A stretch of 64,000 bases of DNA, taken from contig CAJTGI010000011.1 in assembly GCA_910575435.1 (NCBI GenBank), forward strand, positions 1-64,000. Direction: 5' to 3'. Below are positions 9,537 through 17,669 of this stretch, one piece after another; the stretch's first letter is position 1; every line of letters starts with the position of its first letter. The stretch comes from Clostridiaceae bacterium. GTDB lineage: Bacteria; Bacillota; Clostridia; Lachnospirales; Lachnospiraceae. The notes beneath the pieces were generated by a model, which was not told the DNA's origin, searched no databases, and was given only the letters and a program-made list of their open reading frames with translations. The translations under genes and the position numbers were made by a program.

Positions 9537-9860
9537 AAAACCATTATTACTGACACTTAATGAACAGGAAAAAGTGATTGATAAAATAATAGCTTTTTTA
9601 TCTGATTATATACAGGTTTAATCCATGCAAGCTGTTTCTGCTTCCATATTGGGGGACTGGAAGTAAATCAGAACCAACACAGGGTATTTCAAAACGAGGA
9701 GGAAGTAAACCTGCCCGCCTTGAATACAATACATTCACACAGATATTTGAAGCTGTTTGGAACATGGAATTTGATGAATATACGCTAGGAAAGTATCGTT
9801 GACTTTGAATAATACCCATGTTAGAATAAAAACACTTGTCAGAGGACTTGCAATCAAAAT
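9537..9860 (+). pseudogene. Decayed copy of the winged-helix gene at 11306
   Basis: The DNA aligns by eye with the intact gene at 11306-11740: ACTGACACTTAATGAACAGG, then GTGATTGATAAAATAATAGC, TCTGATTATATACAGGTT, and later the TTGAATACA and ACACAGATATTTGAAGC blocks, in the same order. It has several frameshifts and lacks about 43 nt around the turn of the HTH (between the TTGAATACA and ACACAGATA blocks). No usable reading frame remains. It is a remnant of a duplication of the winged-helix gene. Confidence 0.8.
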
Positions 9861-9931
9861 AAGATTGTTGAAGTGGGATAAGACCATTTAAGGTTTTGTT
9901 CCACTTTTATTTTTTAAGTAGGAGGTTTTTT

Positions 9932-11242
9932 ATGAACACAAGAACAAAATCTTTATTTCGTTACATATTTCCGGCTGTAGGTGGTTTATTTGTAACGTAT
10001 CTTTACAACGTGGTTGATGGTATCTTTGTAGGGCAGGGTGTCGGTTCGGCAGCATTGGGGGCAGTAAATATTGGCGTGCCGTTTATTACCTTTGTTGTTG
10101 CCATTGCTGCTATGTTTCCAATGGGCGGGGCTACTGTTGTCGCAATACGAATTGGGCGAGGGGATAAAGACGGAGCTAACCATGCTTTTATGACAGCCTT
10201 TTCATTAACGCTTATATTATCTGTTATCCTAATGATTATTGGCATGGTTTTTTCGCAGCAGATAGTTGATATAAGCGGTGCAAGTAAGCTAAGTGATGAA
10301 ATGAGGAAAATGTCAACAGAATATTTATTTTACTATTCTGCTTTCTCTATTCCTATGTTAATGAGTACCTGTTTATCTGTCTTTGTAAGAAATGATGGCT
10401 CTCCGACATTATCTTTTGTCGGAATGTGTACGGGTGCGGCAGCTAATATTTTTTTAGACTGGCTGTTCATTTTCCCATTAAGAATGGGCGTAATCGGTGC
10501 AGCAGTTGCTTCCGGCTTAGGGCAAGTATTTTCTGTCCTTGTTCTGCTTTCACATTTTGCAAGAAAAAAAGGAAGTCTGCGTATCAAGCATTTTTCTGTT
10601 AGCCTTCCACTAATGGAAAAAATATGCAAAAGAGGATTGCCGGAAGCTGTTTCGCAGCTTACTACCCCTGTCACTGCTCTTTGTTATAACCTTATGCTTG
10701 CAGGTTTGATTGGCGACATTGGGGTATCTACTTTTAGCATTTTGAGTTTCATATATTCTCTTGCAAACGCTATTCTATCTGGGGTTGCACAAGGTTTACA
10801 GCCCCTTTGGGGAAATTGCTATGGGAAACGTGACACTGATGAAATGAAATACTTTTTCCGTTGTGGAATGATAATCAATTTCATATTATCAATATTGATT
10901 TACACTATTTTATACTTCTTTGATGAAACAGTTATCCGTATTTTTAATCAAGATATAGAACTTGTTCAGACTGCACAGGCAGCACTGCCATTATTTGGTT
11001 TATCATTTATTCCAATGGCATTAAACCTCATTTATACGGCATTTATGTTTTCTACCAAACGTACAACACAGGCAAATGCGATTGCAATATGTCGGGGAAT
11101 AGTTATAAAAGCGGCAGCTATTTTTTGTGTGCCAATTTTATTTGATGTTGATGTTATTTGGCTTGCACCTTTTATGGCAGAAGTATTAACATTCGTTTTG
11201 GCAATGATATTAACCAAAACCACAAAATTAGTCTACAAATAA
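9932..11242 (+). CDS. MATE-family efflux transporter (second copy)
   Basis: The 436-residue integral membrane protein again has two halves of six helices, with the family pattern FPAVGGLFVTYLYNVVDGIFVG near the N-terminus and GVAQGLQPLWGNCYGK in the second half. The start at 9932 is chosen for the GGAGG at 9921-9925; a longer frame from 9896 lacks a ribosome site. It differs clearly in sequence from the first MATE protein (7534), so it is a separate family member and not a recent duplicate. It sits between a decayed and an intact copy of the same winged-helix gene. Confidence 0.92.
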   Translation: MNTRTKSLFRYIFPAVGGLFVTYLYNVVDGIFVGQGVGSAALGAVNIGVPFITFVVAIAAMFPMGGATVVAIRIGRGDKDGANHAFMTAFSLTLILSVILMIIGMVFSQQIVDISGASKLSDEMRKMSTEYLFYYSAFSIPMLMSTCLSVFVRNDGSPTLSFVGMCTGAAANIFLDWLFIFPLRMGVIGAAVASGLGQVFSVLVLLSHFARKKGSLRIKHFSVSLPLMEKICKRGLPEAVSQLTTPVTALCYNLMLAGLIGDIGVSTFSILSFIYSLANAILSGVAQGLQPLWGNCYGKRDTDEMKYFFRCGMIINFILSILIYTILYFFDETVIRIFNQDIELVQTAQAALPLFGLSFIPMALNLIYTAFMFSTKRTTQANAIAICRGIVIKAAAIFCVPILFDVDVIWLAPFMAEVLTFVLAMILTKTTKLVYK

Positions 11243-11305
11243 TACAGATATAAATCAAAAATCCACAAAGATAAAAAATATGAAAATATCTAGGCAGGTA
11301 GTGAT

Positions 11306-11740
11306 ATGAGTAAGATGTTACTGCTGACGCTTAACGAACACGAAGAAAAAGTAATTGATAAAATCATAGCAGCAATATCTGATTATGTACAGGTTGAACC
11401 TATGATAATTACACCCGCTTCTGTGCTATCTTTTCCGGGACTGGAAATAAGGCAAAGCCAACGCCGGGTACTTCAAGACGGGGAGGAAGTATACCTTACC
11501 CGTCTTGAATACAGTACCCTTGTATTCCTTGCTTCCAATCCCGGTATTGTTCTAACAAAGACACAGATATTTGAAGCCGTCTGGAACATGGATAGCGATA
11601 GCTGCCATTCAAGCGTTTCCAATGTTATTTGCAACTTGCGGAGAAAGCTAGAGCCGGACAGCAAACACCCGACCTATATTAAAACCGTGTTAGGTGTCGG
11701 CTATAAATTCAGCGGAGAAACGCCGGGGAATGATGATTGA
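11306..11740 (+). CDS. Winged-helix (OmpR/PhoB-type) DNA-binding protein without receiver domain
   Basis: The 144-residue protein contains a C-terminal Trans_reg_C winged helix (residues 45-140): LTRLEYSTLVFLASNPGIVLTKTQIFEAVW, then SVSNVICNLRRKLEPD and the wing TYIKTVLGVGYKF. The first 40 residues (LNEHEEKVIDKIIAAISDYV) are not a phospho-receiver and hold no phospho-acceptor Asp motif, so this is an orphan output domain. Such genes recur as accessory regulators on Tn1549-like ICEs. A hairpin terminator overlaps its 3' end. A degraded second copy lies at 9537-9860. Confidence 0.88.
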   Translation: MSKMLLLTLNEHEEKVIDKIIAAISDYVQVEPMIITPASVLSFPGLEIRQSQRRVLQDGEEVYLTRLEYSTLVFLASNPGIVLTKTQIFEAVWNMDSDSCHSSVSNVICNLRRKLEPDSKHPTYIKTVLGVGYKFSGETPGNDD

Positions 11741-11768
11741 AATACTGTCATTCCCCGGTGTCTTTTTC
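11723..11768 (+). terminator. Rho-independent terminator overlapping the winged-helix gene end
   Basis: The stem CCGGGGAATGA (11723-11733) pairs with 11748-11758 and is followed by TCTTTTTC. It includes the last codons and the stop of the preceding gene. It closely resembles the terminator at 6055 (shared AACGCCGGGGAATG and CATTCCCCGGT). Confidence 0.8.
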
Positions 11769-11889
11769 TGCCCCTTGTGGACGCTTAGAACCCCTTTTCT
11801 GGACGGTAACGGGTATTTCCCTGCCTATGCTCCATAACGCCCCGGAAACGCCCCTAAAACGCCTTACACACCCGCCCTAACTGTCCGCA

Positions 11890-13236
11890 TTACCTCTCTG
11901 TCTGTTTCTCCCGTTCCGGCTGCTTCGCCTGCCGCAAGATACTGTCTACGTTCTGCTTGATTGTGTCGTACTGCTTTACTTTCTTTTTCAGTTTCCCGTA
12001 CTCTTGATATAACTTGTCTTTTTTCTCCGTTAGCTCCTTATACTCCGTATGTAATTTTTTGAAATCGGGCAGCTTCCCGCCGTTCTTCGCCGCCTGCAAC
12101 GTCTTAGCGGCTGCTTCGTGAATGATAATGCTGCTCTCATTCCCCCGCAGGAACTTTTCTTTGTCCTTTGCCTTTTTGTACTGCATATAGACCGCCTTTG
12201 TCTGTTGGTATGCGGATATGTTCTTCATCAAAAGGGATATATCGGACAATCTCTTTTCCAAGCCTTTCAGCGTGGCGGCGGTATTTTCGCTTTCCGTATG
12301 CACTTCATCAAGAACCGCCTGCAACTGTTCATACTCTGAAATGTCATGCTCCGTAAGGAAATTCAAAGTCTTTGCCGCCTGCTTCAAGTTGTGTATCTTC
12401 GCCCACTGTTCGTAGCCTTTGCTTTCCGCTGCCTTGATACTGTTCTGAATGTCTATGAGCATGGAAACGCCCGCCTTTTCCTGCCTTAACGCTTTCGGCT
12501 TCGCCCGGTATGTCCCGGCAATCCTCTCCGTTATGGCTTCCACGGTGTAGGCTTCCCCAAGCGTCTTAGAACGGGTAAAGCGTTCCTGCCCCGGCGCACG
12601 GAACGAAACGAACTTCCCCCGCTTTATCTCATAGCCCGCCGCTTCCATGAGCCGCAGGAAATCATCAAAATCTTTCGCTTTTGGTATGGTAATGTCTATC
12701 AACGCTTTCAGCTTTGCTTTCCAACTTGTCCCTTTGCGTTCAGCGTCCCATTCCGCATACTTCTTTCCTTTGTCCTGCCCCGGCGTGACGACTGACAGCC
12801 CGTGTTCCTTACACAGCCTGTCACTCTCATTCCGTATCTGGTAATAGCTTTTCTTGTTGGAAACATACTTGCGGTGTGTCGTGAAATCCACCGCACAAAA
12901 TATGATGTGGTTATGGATATGCCCCTTGTCTATGTGGGTAGTCAACACATATTCATATCTGCCGCCGAGAACCTTGTCCGCAAGCTCCTTTCCTATGCGG
13001 TGGGCTTCCTCATAGCTGACCTCTCCGGGCGCAAACGACTGAATTAAATGGTGTCCGAGGTTGTCCCCTTTGTCCCGTGCCTTTGACAGCGTAAAGCCGA
13101 ACTCAATATCTGCCGTCTGATAAGAGCAGCCATAAGAGGAAATCAAAATCTGATTGTCCGTCTTGTCGGGATTGCAGATATAATCTATCGCCTTATTCAG
13201 CGTAGTTTTGATAGGGTGTATCTTTGTAACTGCCAT
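11890..13236 (-). CDS. MobP-type relaxase (mobilization nuclease)
   Basis: The 448-residue relaxase nicks and covalently holds the ICE transfer origin. The N-terminal relaxase domain (residues 1-230) has candidate Tyr19 (AIDYI) as nucleophile and the metal-binding His cluster H101...HIHNH (residues 106-110). The C-terminal half is a long charged coiled coil (KELTEKKDKLYQEYGKLKKK). It is typical of Tn1549/CTn relaxases. Its start overlaps the 3' end of mobC by 40 nt, so the pair is translationally coupled. It is transcribed leftward, opposite to the integrase, as in Tn1549. Confidence 0.92.
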   Translation of the reverse strand: MAVTKIHPIKTTLNKAIDYICNPDKTDNQILISSYGCSYQTADIEFGFTLSKARDKGDNLGHHLIQSFAPGEVSYEEAHRIGKELADKVLGGRYEYVLTTHIDKGHIHNHIIFCAVDFTTHRKYVSNKKSYYQIRNESDRLCKEHGLSVVTPGQDKGKKYAEWDAERKGTSWKAKLKALIDITIPKAKDFDDFLRLMEAAGYEIKRGKFVSFRAPGQERFTRSKTLGEAYTVEAITERIAGTYRAKPKALRQEKAGVSMLIDIQNSIKAAESKGYEQWAKIHNLKQAAKTLNFLTEHDISEYEQLQAVLDEVHTESENTAATLKGLEKRLSDISLLMKNISAYQQTKAVYMQYKKAKDKEKFLRGNESSIIIHEAAAKTLQAAKNGGKLPDFKKLHTEYKELTEKKDKLYQEYGKLKKKVKQYDTIKQNVDSILRQAKQPEREKQTER

Positions 13237-13526
13237 ATCTTTTCCAATGCCCCCTTTATTTCCTCTAAGTCCTCTTTGTAGGCGTTCCCGGTGGAGTTGA
13301 CCCGCCGTGCTATCTGGTTGACGTTTACGCCGACTTTCTGTATCTCTGCCGTCTGCTCCTTGACCGCCGTATAGTCCAACTGGATAATATAGCCGTCAAT
13401 CGCCATTTTCCGCAGGTACGCCCCCAAGTTGTCCGTTTGCAGCAGCTTCATTTTTTCCTCAATCAGTGTGCGCTCCTGCTCCGTCACATAAAATTTTAAC
13501 TGGATAGCCCGTTTTCTCTCTGCCAT
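13197..13526 (-). CDS. mobC: MobC-type relaxosome protein
   Basis: The 109-residue protein matches the MobC relaxosome family: an N-terminal ribbon-helix-helix-like part (RAIQLKFYVTEQERTLIEEKM) and the family core GVNVNQIARRVNSTGNAY. MobC binds next to the nick site and helps the relaxase open the DNA. It lies immediately upstream of the relaxase and just downstream of a hairpin-rich non-coding region that is the likely oriT. Confidence 0.9.
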   Translation of the reverse strand: MAERKRAIQLKFYVTEQERTLIEEKMKLLQTDNLGAYLRKMAIDGYIIQLDYTAVKEQTAEIQKVGVNVNQIARRVNSTGNAYKEDLEEIKGALEKIWQLQRYTLSKLR

Positions 13527-13559
13527 AGCTTACGCTTCCTTTCCGTTCCTTAGATTTTT

Positions 13560-13720
13560 CAGAGGGTTTGGGACACTTCCCAACAAGCATTTTTCACGCC
13601 CGGACGGTACGCCGGAAGCGGGAAAAATACGGGATTGGGTACTCAATCCCTATGCTTGCTATTCTTCCCCCTATAACTTACTACGGGAAAAAATCAAAAA
13701 ATGGCAACCTTTTAGAAAAG
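13560..13720. other. Candidate oriT of the ICE (MobP-type)
   Basis: This lies in the 342-bp gap upstream of mobC-relaxase. An exact inverted repeat, GGGATTG (13631-13637) with CAATCCC (13644-13650), is nested inside a wider pair CAAGCAT (13584-13590) and ATGCTTG (13652-13658). A T/C-rich stretch (ATTCTTCCCCC) follows. Nested inverted repeats beside mobC are the usual oriT setting; the nick site itself cannot be placed from sequence alone. The rest of the gap (13720-13868) holds no gene that I can see. Confidence 0.5.
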
Positions 13721-13868
13721 TTTTTGAAAATAATCAAAAGAAAAGAGGGAAGCCGATTTTTTTATGGCTTTCCCTCTTGACTGACCCATAAGCGGGAACG
13801 GGCGGCGGGGGCAAGGGCGGGCGTTTTTTGCCCGTGCATTTTACCCTTGCGGCTGCCGCCTGTTCCTG

Positions 13869-14054
13869 CTACTCGTTGTCGTCTGATAACTTCGTGATTG
13901 TTATTCTGTTTTCCTCACAATCCACCTGCAACCTGTCCCCCACACAGAAGCCGAGTGCCTTTAGCCATTGCCCCTCAAATTTTATCTGCGGGATAGTCTG
14001 GTAGGATTTGTTTGTCGCCCCGTACACTTTTAGTTTCCTGCTGTTTTCTTCCAT
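13869..14054 (-). CDS. SymE/AbrB-like small protein
   Basis: The 61-residue protein reads MEENSRKLKVYGA then IPQIKFEGQWLKALGF and GDRLQVDCEENRITI, a SymE-like swapped-hairpin (AbrB superfamily) pattern. SymE of E. coli is an SOS-induced RNA-directed toxin, but ICE relatives are uncharacterised. The ATG at 14054 follows GGGAG closely; a longer frame would need a TTG start at 14093 and would overlap the upstream gene. It forms a two-gene leftward unit with the gene at 14062. Confidence 0.65.
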   Translation of the reverse strand: MEENSRKLKVYGATNKSYQTIPQIKFEGQWLKALGFCVGDRLQVDCEENRITITKLSDDNE

Positions 14055-14061
14055 ATACTCC

Positions 14062-14223
14062 CTATGCTTCCGTTTCCCGGCACTCAATTTCAAACACGTT
14101 GCCGCCGACCATAATTAACTGAAATGTGTTTGCCGTGTCGTCTGGCTTGATGTCTGCCAAAATGTCACTATCCAAATCATTTAGAATGTCAAAGAGCCAA
14201 TCCTTAAAATCATCAATCCCCAT
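14062..14223 (-). CDS. Small acidic ICE protein, unknown function
   Basis: The 53-residue protein (MGIDDFKDWLFDILNDLDSD..., ending FEIECRETEA) is strongly acidic. The start at 14223 is chosen for the AAAGGAG about 10 nt upstream; the frame is open to 14259 but without a ribosome site. It is transcribed leftward, 7 nt ahead of the SymE-like gene and divergent from the HTH gene at 14343. I do not recognise a domain; small proteins of this kind recur at this spot in Tn1549-like elements. Confidence 0.6.
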   Translation of the reverse strand: MGIDDFKDWLFDILNDLDSDILADIKPDDTANTFQLIMVGGNVFEIECRETEA

Positions 14224-14342
14224 TTCCTTTATCTCCTTTCGTGAATTGTGTAGTGTCATTATACGAACACTATTATAGAGCTAATTTTACATGGATAATT
14301 GACTTTATACAAGTACCAATCTGAAAAAAGGCAGGCGAAAAA

Positions 14343-14555
14343 ATGATAAAATATGACCGTCTTTGGGAAACCATGAAAGAAAAGGGCGTGACGCAATATG
14401 ACCTCTACACATACCACAACGTAAACCGTTCCCAACTGGATAGATTGCGGAAGAATAAAAACGTACAGACCAACACCATAGACAGACTATGTAACATTCT
14501 GCATTGTAATGTTGAGGATATAATGGAGCATACCGAAGATGATAACCTTTTCTGA
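14343..14555 (+). CDS. Small XRE/Cro-type HTH regulator
   Basis: The 70-residue protein is a single Cro/CI-type HTH domain: LWETMKEKGVTQYDLYTYHNVNRSQLDRLRKNKNV, then the family ending NTIDRLCNILHCNVEDIMEH. It is divergent from the gene pair at 14223, and an imperfect dyad (TAGTGT at 14251 and ACACTA at 14267) between them could be its operator. In ICEs such short regulators control excision and transfer genes. Two hairpin terminators follow. Confidence 0.85.
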   Translation: MIKYDRLWETMKEKGVTQYDLYTYHNVNRSQLDRLRKNKNVQTNTIDRLCNILHCNVEDIMEHTEDDNLF

Positions 14556-14578
14556 AACAATCGACAAAAAACACACGG

Positions 14579-14606
14579 GCAGCCGGGACAGTTCCGGCTG
14601 CTTTTC
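14579..14606 (+). terminator. Rho-independent terminator of the HTH gene
   Basis: The stem GCAGCCGG (14579-14586) pairs with CCGGCTGC (14594-14601) and is followed by TTTT, 24 nt after the HTH gene stop. Confidence 0.85.
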
Positions 14607-14630
14607 CTTTCCCGTAATTCCTTTATTTCT

Positions 14631-14670
14631 GCCGCCGCAGGGCTTCCCCACGGCGGCGTTTTTTCTTTTT
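14631..14670 (+). terminator. Second rho-independent terminator
   Basis: The stem GCCGCCG (14631-14637) pairs with CGGCGGC (14651-14657), followed by a long T-rich run (TTTTTTCTTTTT). It lies just after the first terminator and insulates the sigma-factor operon. Confidence 0.8.
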
Positions 14671-14671
14671 C

Positions 14672-15027
14672 CCCTCTTGCGTAAAATGTCTTTCTTTGCA
14701 GAAAGTCTTAATGCAATCGTGATACAAAACTGATAGAAACGTGATATTGAGCCTGTAACATTTTTTACTGGAAAGGGACAATCCACAGAAAGAATTTTCC
14801 CGCCCATAATCACAAACGCCACGGCGGGAAAATCCGCAACCCATCCACGAAAAAAAGAACCCAATGCACACCCGACTGAATACAGACCACAGCCGGGCAT
14901 TTTTATGTCTTTTGAAAATTTTTTCAATTTTTTTCAAAAACATTGCCTGTTTTGCCTTTCCGTGCGTAGTAAGTAATAGAGGGGTAAAATTTCCCGGCTC
15001 TGGCAAGGGCAAAAGGGAGGTGGAAGC
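14672..15027 (+). other. Non-coding leader of the sigma-factor operon
   Basis: I see no gene in these 355 bases. They contain a 10-bp inverted repeat, TTTTCCCGCC (14795-14804) with GGCGGGAAAA (14823-14832), and an AT-only hairpin region near 14910-14940. In Tn916-like elements the region before the Orf7-type sigma gene is a long transcribed leader, and this stretch probably serves the same purpose. A GGGAGG ribosome site sits just before 15028. Confidence 0.4.
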
Positions 15028-15453
15028 ATGAAGCCCCATTCACAGCAGGAACACCAGAAACAGACCTTTGAACACTTCTGCAAACAAATCTTAAAGAACG
15101 AAAGAAACGATTACCACAGACGGCTCAATTACAGACAGGGGCATGAAGTCCTGTTCTGCGAACTGCCGCCAACTACCTTAGAGAAGATTTCCGTATGGGA
15201 CAAGTATTTTCAAGATACATACCTTTTTGAGATTATGGGATTTGAGGTTGCCGTTGCTGATGAAGTTTTAGGAGAAGCACTGAAAATCTTGCCACAGGAC
15301 AGACTTGAAATTATCCTGCTTTCCTATTTTCTGGAAATGAGCGACCCGGAGATAGCGGCGCATTTGAACCTTATCCGCAGGACGGTATCACACCGCAGGA
15401 AAAACGCCCTGCGGAAACTGAAAAAAATCATGGAGGGCTATGCTGATGAATAA
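15028..15453 (+). CDS. Sigma-70 family factor, Tn916 Orf7-like
   Basis: The 141-residue protein has a C-terminal sigma region-4 HTH (LPQDRLEIILLSYFLEMSDPEIAAHLNLIRRTVSHRRKNALRKL). In Tn916 the homologous Orf7 activates the excision and transfer genes downstream. The next gene begins inside its last codons, so the two are coupled. The order sigma, HTH, excisionase, integrase is the conserved right end of Tn916/Tn1549-type ICEs. The start is supported by GGGAGG 7-12 nt upstream. Confidence 0.88.
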   Translation: MKPHSQQEHQKQTFEHFCKQILKNERNDYHRRLNYRQGHEVLFCELPPTTLEKISVWDKYFQDTYLFEIMGFEVAVADEVLGEALKILPQDRLEIILLSYFLEMSDPEIAAHLNLIRRTVSHRRKNALRKLKKIMEGYADE

Positions 15454-15691
15454 GAGCAGGAGAAAAACGCCGGGCGGCTTGCTGCCTTACCCCGTCATTG
15501 TGTCGGCTGTTTCCGGCAACGTGGACGCTATCAACGTGGTACTGGAACACTTTGCAGGCTTCATTTCCGCACTGTCAACCAGAACCATGTATGACGAGCA
15601 GGGAAAGCCCGTTGTCTACATTGACGAAGAATTACGCCGCCGACTGGAAACCAAGCTGATAGCGAAAATCCCGACCTTTAAGGTGGCATAA
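15446..15691 (+). CDS. HTH conjugative-transposon protein, Tn916 Orf8-like
   Basis: The protein has 81 residues from the start at 15446, chosen because GGAGG sits 8 nt before it; another ATG at 15440 is too close to that site. It matches the HTH_16 conjugative-transposon family (PVIVSAVSGNVDAINVVLEHFAGFI, ending YIDEELRRRLETKLI). It overlaps the sigma gene by 8 nt. Its known partner role in Tn916 is activation of mobility genes together with Orf7. Confidence 0.88.
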   Translation: MNKSRRKTPGGLLPYPVIVSAVSGNVDAINVVLEHFAGFISALSTRTMYDEQGKPVVYIDEELRRRLETKLIAKIPTFKVA

Positions 15692-16182
15692 CGACAGATA
15701 CCCTTTCCCAATGGAAGCAGGAAAGCACGGGCGGGCTGACCGCCCGCCGCTTCTTGCCATTCCGCAAAAGTACATCAATATGGTGTGCCTTTGCGGGCTG
15801 ACAAGCCGCAAGAACCTTGACAAAGAAAGCGCACGGCGCAGCATAGGGCAAACGGACACGTTCAATGTGCGGCGAGCCTGCGGGCTGATACGCCAAGACC
15901 CCCGGCAAGGGGCGAGCGATACATTATCAGCGAACCGCAGCGGCAATGTGGAAACTGCCGCCGCCATGACCCGCACATTGGCATAATGATACACCCGTAT
16001 GACACGGCTACTCATAGGAATGAGAGGGGTTAAAGTCCCGTGGAGCTGCCAAGCCGTCCGTTTTCCCATTTTACTCAACTTTTTTGAAAATAATGAAATT
16101 TAATGAGCATTTTTGCTGAAAATCTGTTATGATTGTAGACAAGATATTGAGGTTTCATTATCTGGTCTAGGAAAGGAGGGCT
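15692..16182 (+). ncRNA. Structured non-coding stretch between HTH gene and excisionase
   Basis: There is no convincing gene in 490 bases. An open frame at 15711-15986 lacks a ribosome site and resembles no family I know. The stretch is GC-rich and full of short pairings, for example GGGCGG...CCGCCC at 15737-15752 and GCGGCA...TGCCGC near 15942-15962. A segment starting GTGCGGCGAGCC near 15868 and one reading GGGGTTAAAGTCCCG near 16025 recall group II intron domain I, but no reverse transcriptase or domain V is visible. The last 100 bases are AT-rich and hold the excisionase promoter region. Confidence 0.35.
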
Positions 16183-16401
16183 ATGATAACCGTAACCAAA
16201 AAAGATTTAATTGCTCTGGGTTATGGTACTTCTTTTGCGGCTGACATTATAAGGGAAGCGAAGAAACTTATGATTTCCAAAGGGCATACATACTACCAGT
16301 CCCGGAAATTAGACCGTGTACCGAGGGAAGCCGTGGAGGAATTGTTGGGTATCAGATTTCAAGACGGGCAGGCTGAATGTACTTCTTGCACACCAATGTA
16401 A
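16183..16401 (+). CDS. DUF3173 excisionase-like protein
   Basis: The 72-residue protein begins ITVTKKDLIALGYGTSFAADIIREAKKLM, the DUF3173 pattern found directly upstream of ICE integrases in Firmicutes. It is a small wHTH expected to act as excisionase by bending DNA at the att sites. AAAGGAGGG precedes the ATG. The stop is 11 nt before the integrase start, so the two are co-translated. Confidence 0.85.
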   Translation: MITVTKKDLIALGYGTSFAADIIREAKKLMISKGHTYYQSRKLDRVPREAVEELLGIRFQDGQAECTSCTPM

Positions 16402-16412
16402 GGAGTGAGATT

Positions 16413-17597
16413 ATGGCGAAAGACCCAATTAAGAAAGCAGATAACGGAACTTATTATTTTAGAGCAAACTTAGGCTACAATCCGATAACAGGTAAACAAA
16501 TCCAGAAATACCGAAGCGGCTTTAAGACAAAAAAGGAAGCAAGGGAGGAATATTCAAAACTTGTCCTCACTTCCACCGAAGAACTGACCGCCAAAAAGGA
16601 CACGGTTTCTTTTCAGACGTTCATTGAAGAAACCTACCTGCCGTGGTACAAAACGCAGGTAAAGGAAAGCACCTACCTAAACCGCCGTTCCACCATTCAG
16701 AAGCATTTCGCATACTTCTACAAAATGGCAACGGACGAGATAGAGCCTATCAACGTGCAGAACTGGCAACTGGAACTTGCGAAAGAGTTCAGCCCTAACT
16801 ATATCCGTATCGTACAGGGTATGCTCTCTATCGCATTTGACCGGGCTATCGTTTTAGGGATTGCAAAGAAAAACCCGTCACGCATGATAGGAAACATCAA
16901 GAGCAAAAAGACAAAGGTTGACTTCTGGACGTTGGAGGAATTTCAGAAAGTGATTTCCCTGCTCTACAAGGGCGATTATTACGAACATTACCTTTTCATT
17001 TCCTTTTGGCTGCTGTTTATGACGGGCATGAGGATAGGCGAAGCCGCCGCCCTGCAATGGTCTGACATTGATTTTGAAACCGGGCTTTTAAGCATAACAA
17101 AAACCCTGTACTATAAATCAATGGACGATTACAAGTTTGTTGAGCCAAAGACGCAGGCAAGCGTCCGCACAATCTATATCGACACGGACACCCTAAAGGA
17201 GTTGCAGGCGTGGCGTGAGGTTCAGCAAAAGGTACTGAAAGGCTGCAATCTGGTGTTGAGCTACAACAGTATTCCGACCAGTAAGCACACGCTTCCAAGA
17301 GCCTTAGAGAAACTTGCCGGGCTTGCAGGCGTACACCGTATCAAAATCCATGCGTTAAGACATTCCCATGCTTCCCTTTTAATCAGCATGGGAGAAAACC
17401 CGCTTTTGATTAAAGAGCGTCTGGGGCATGAAAAGATACAGACCACTTTAGGAACATACGGGCATTTGTACCCTAACAGCAATCTTGAAGTTGCCAATAA
17501 ATTAACGGGCGTGCTGACATACACACCCGCTTCACACAGCATTGCAGATTACACAAGCAATCAGCACACCGCAATCTATCACAGAGAGGTTGAATAG
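16413..17597 (+). CDS. int: Tyrosine integrase of the ICE
   Basis: The 394-residue site-specific recombinase has an N-terminal arm-binding AP2-like part (residues 5-55), a core-binding domain (about 65-165) and a catalytic domain. The catalytic set is complete: R207 (TGMRIGEAA), H313 and R316 (HALRHSHA), H339 (LGHEKIQTT) and Y349 (TYGHLY). The start at 16413 has AAGGAG upstream; an upstream frame to 16377 overlaps the excisionase. It integrates and excises the ICE together with the DUF3173 protein, and the att site should lie just to its right. Confidence 0.95.
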   Translation: MAKDPIKKADNGTYYFRANLGYNPITGKQIQKYRSGFKTKKEAREEYSKLVLTSTEELTAKKDTVSFQTFIEETYLPWYKTQVKESTYLNRRSTIQKHFAYFYKMATDEIEPINVQNWQLELAKEFSPNYIRIVQGMLSIAFDRAIVLGIAKKNPSRMIGNIKSKKTKVDFWTLEEFQKVISLLYKGDYYEHYLFISFWLLFMTGMRIGEAAALQWSDIDFETGLLSITKTLYYKSMDDYKFVEPKTQASVRTIYIDTDTLKELQAWREVQQKVLKGCNLVLSYNSIPTSKHTLPRALEKLAGLAGVHRIKIHALRHSHASLLISMGENPLLIKERLGHEKIQTTLGTYGHLYPNSNLEVANKLTGVLTYTPASHSIADYTSNQHTAIYHREVE

Positions 17598-17631
17598 AAA
17601 AATGCAATCGTAATGCAATGAGAAAGAGAAA

Positions 17632-17669
17632 AAGCCGCCAAACCCTAGTGTTTACGGGCTTTGCGGCTT
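17632..17669. terminator. Hairpin at the right end of the ICE
   Basis: AAGCCGC (17632-17638) pairs with GCGGCTT (17663-17669), with inner CCC/GGG pairing. On the minus strand it is followed by a T run, so it can stop leftward transcription coming from the toxin-antitoxin side; on the plus strand it lies 35 nt after the integrase stop. The next 200 bases hold the probable att region and no gene. Confidence 0.6.

Noticed and set aside
15711-15986. Open frame of 91 codons between the Orf8-like gene and the excisionase
   Set aside because: No ribosome site, no family resemblance, composition like the structured GC-rich non-coding stretch; treated as non-coding.
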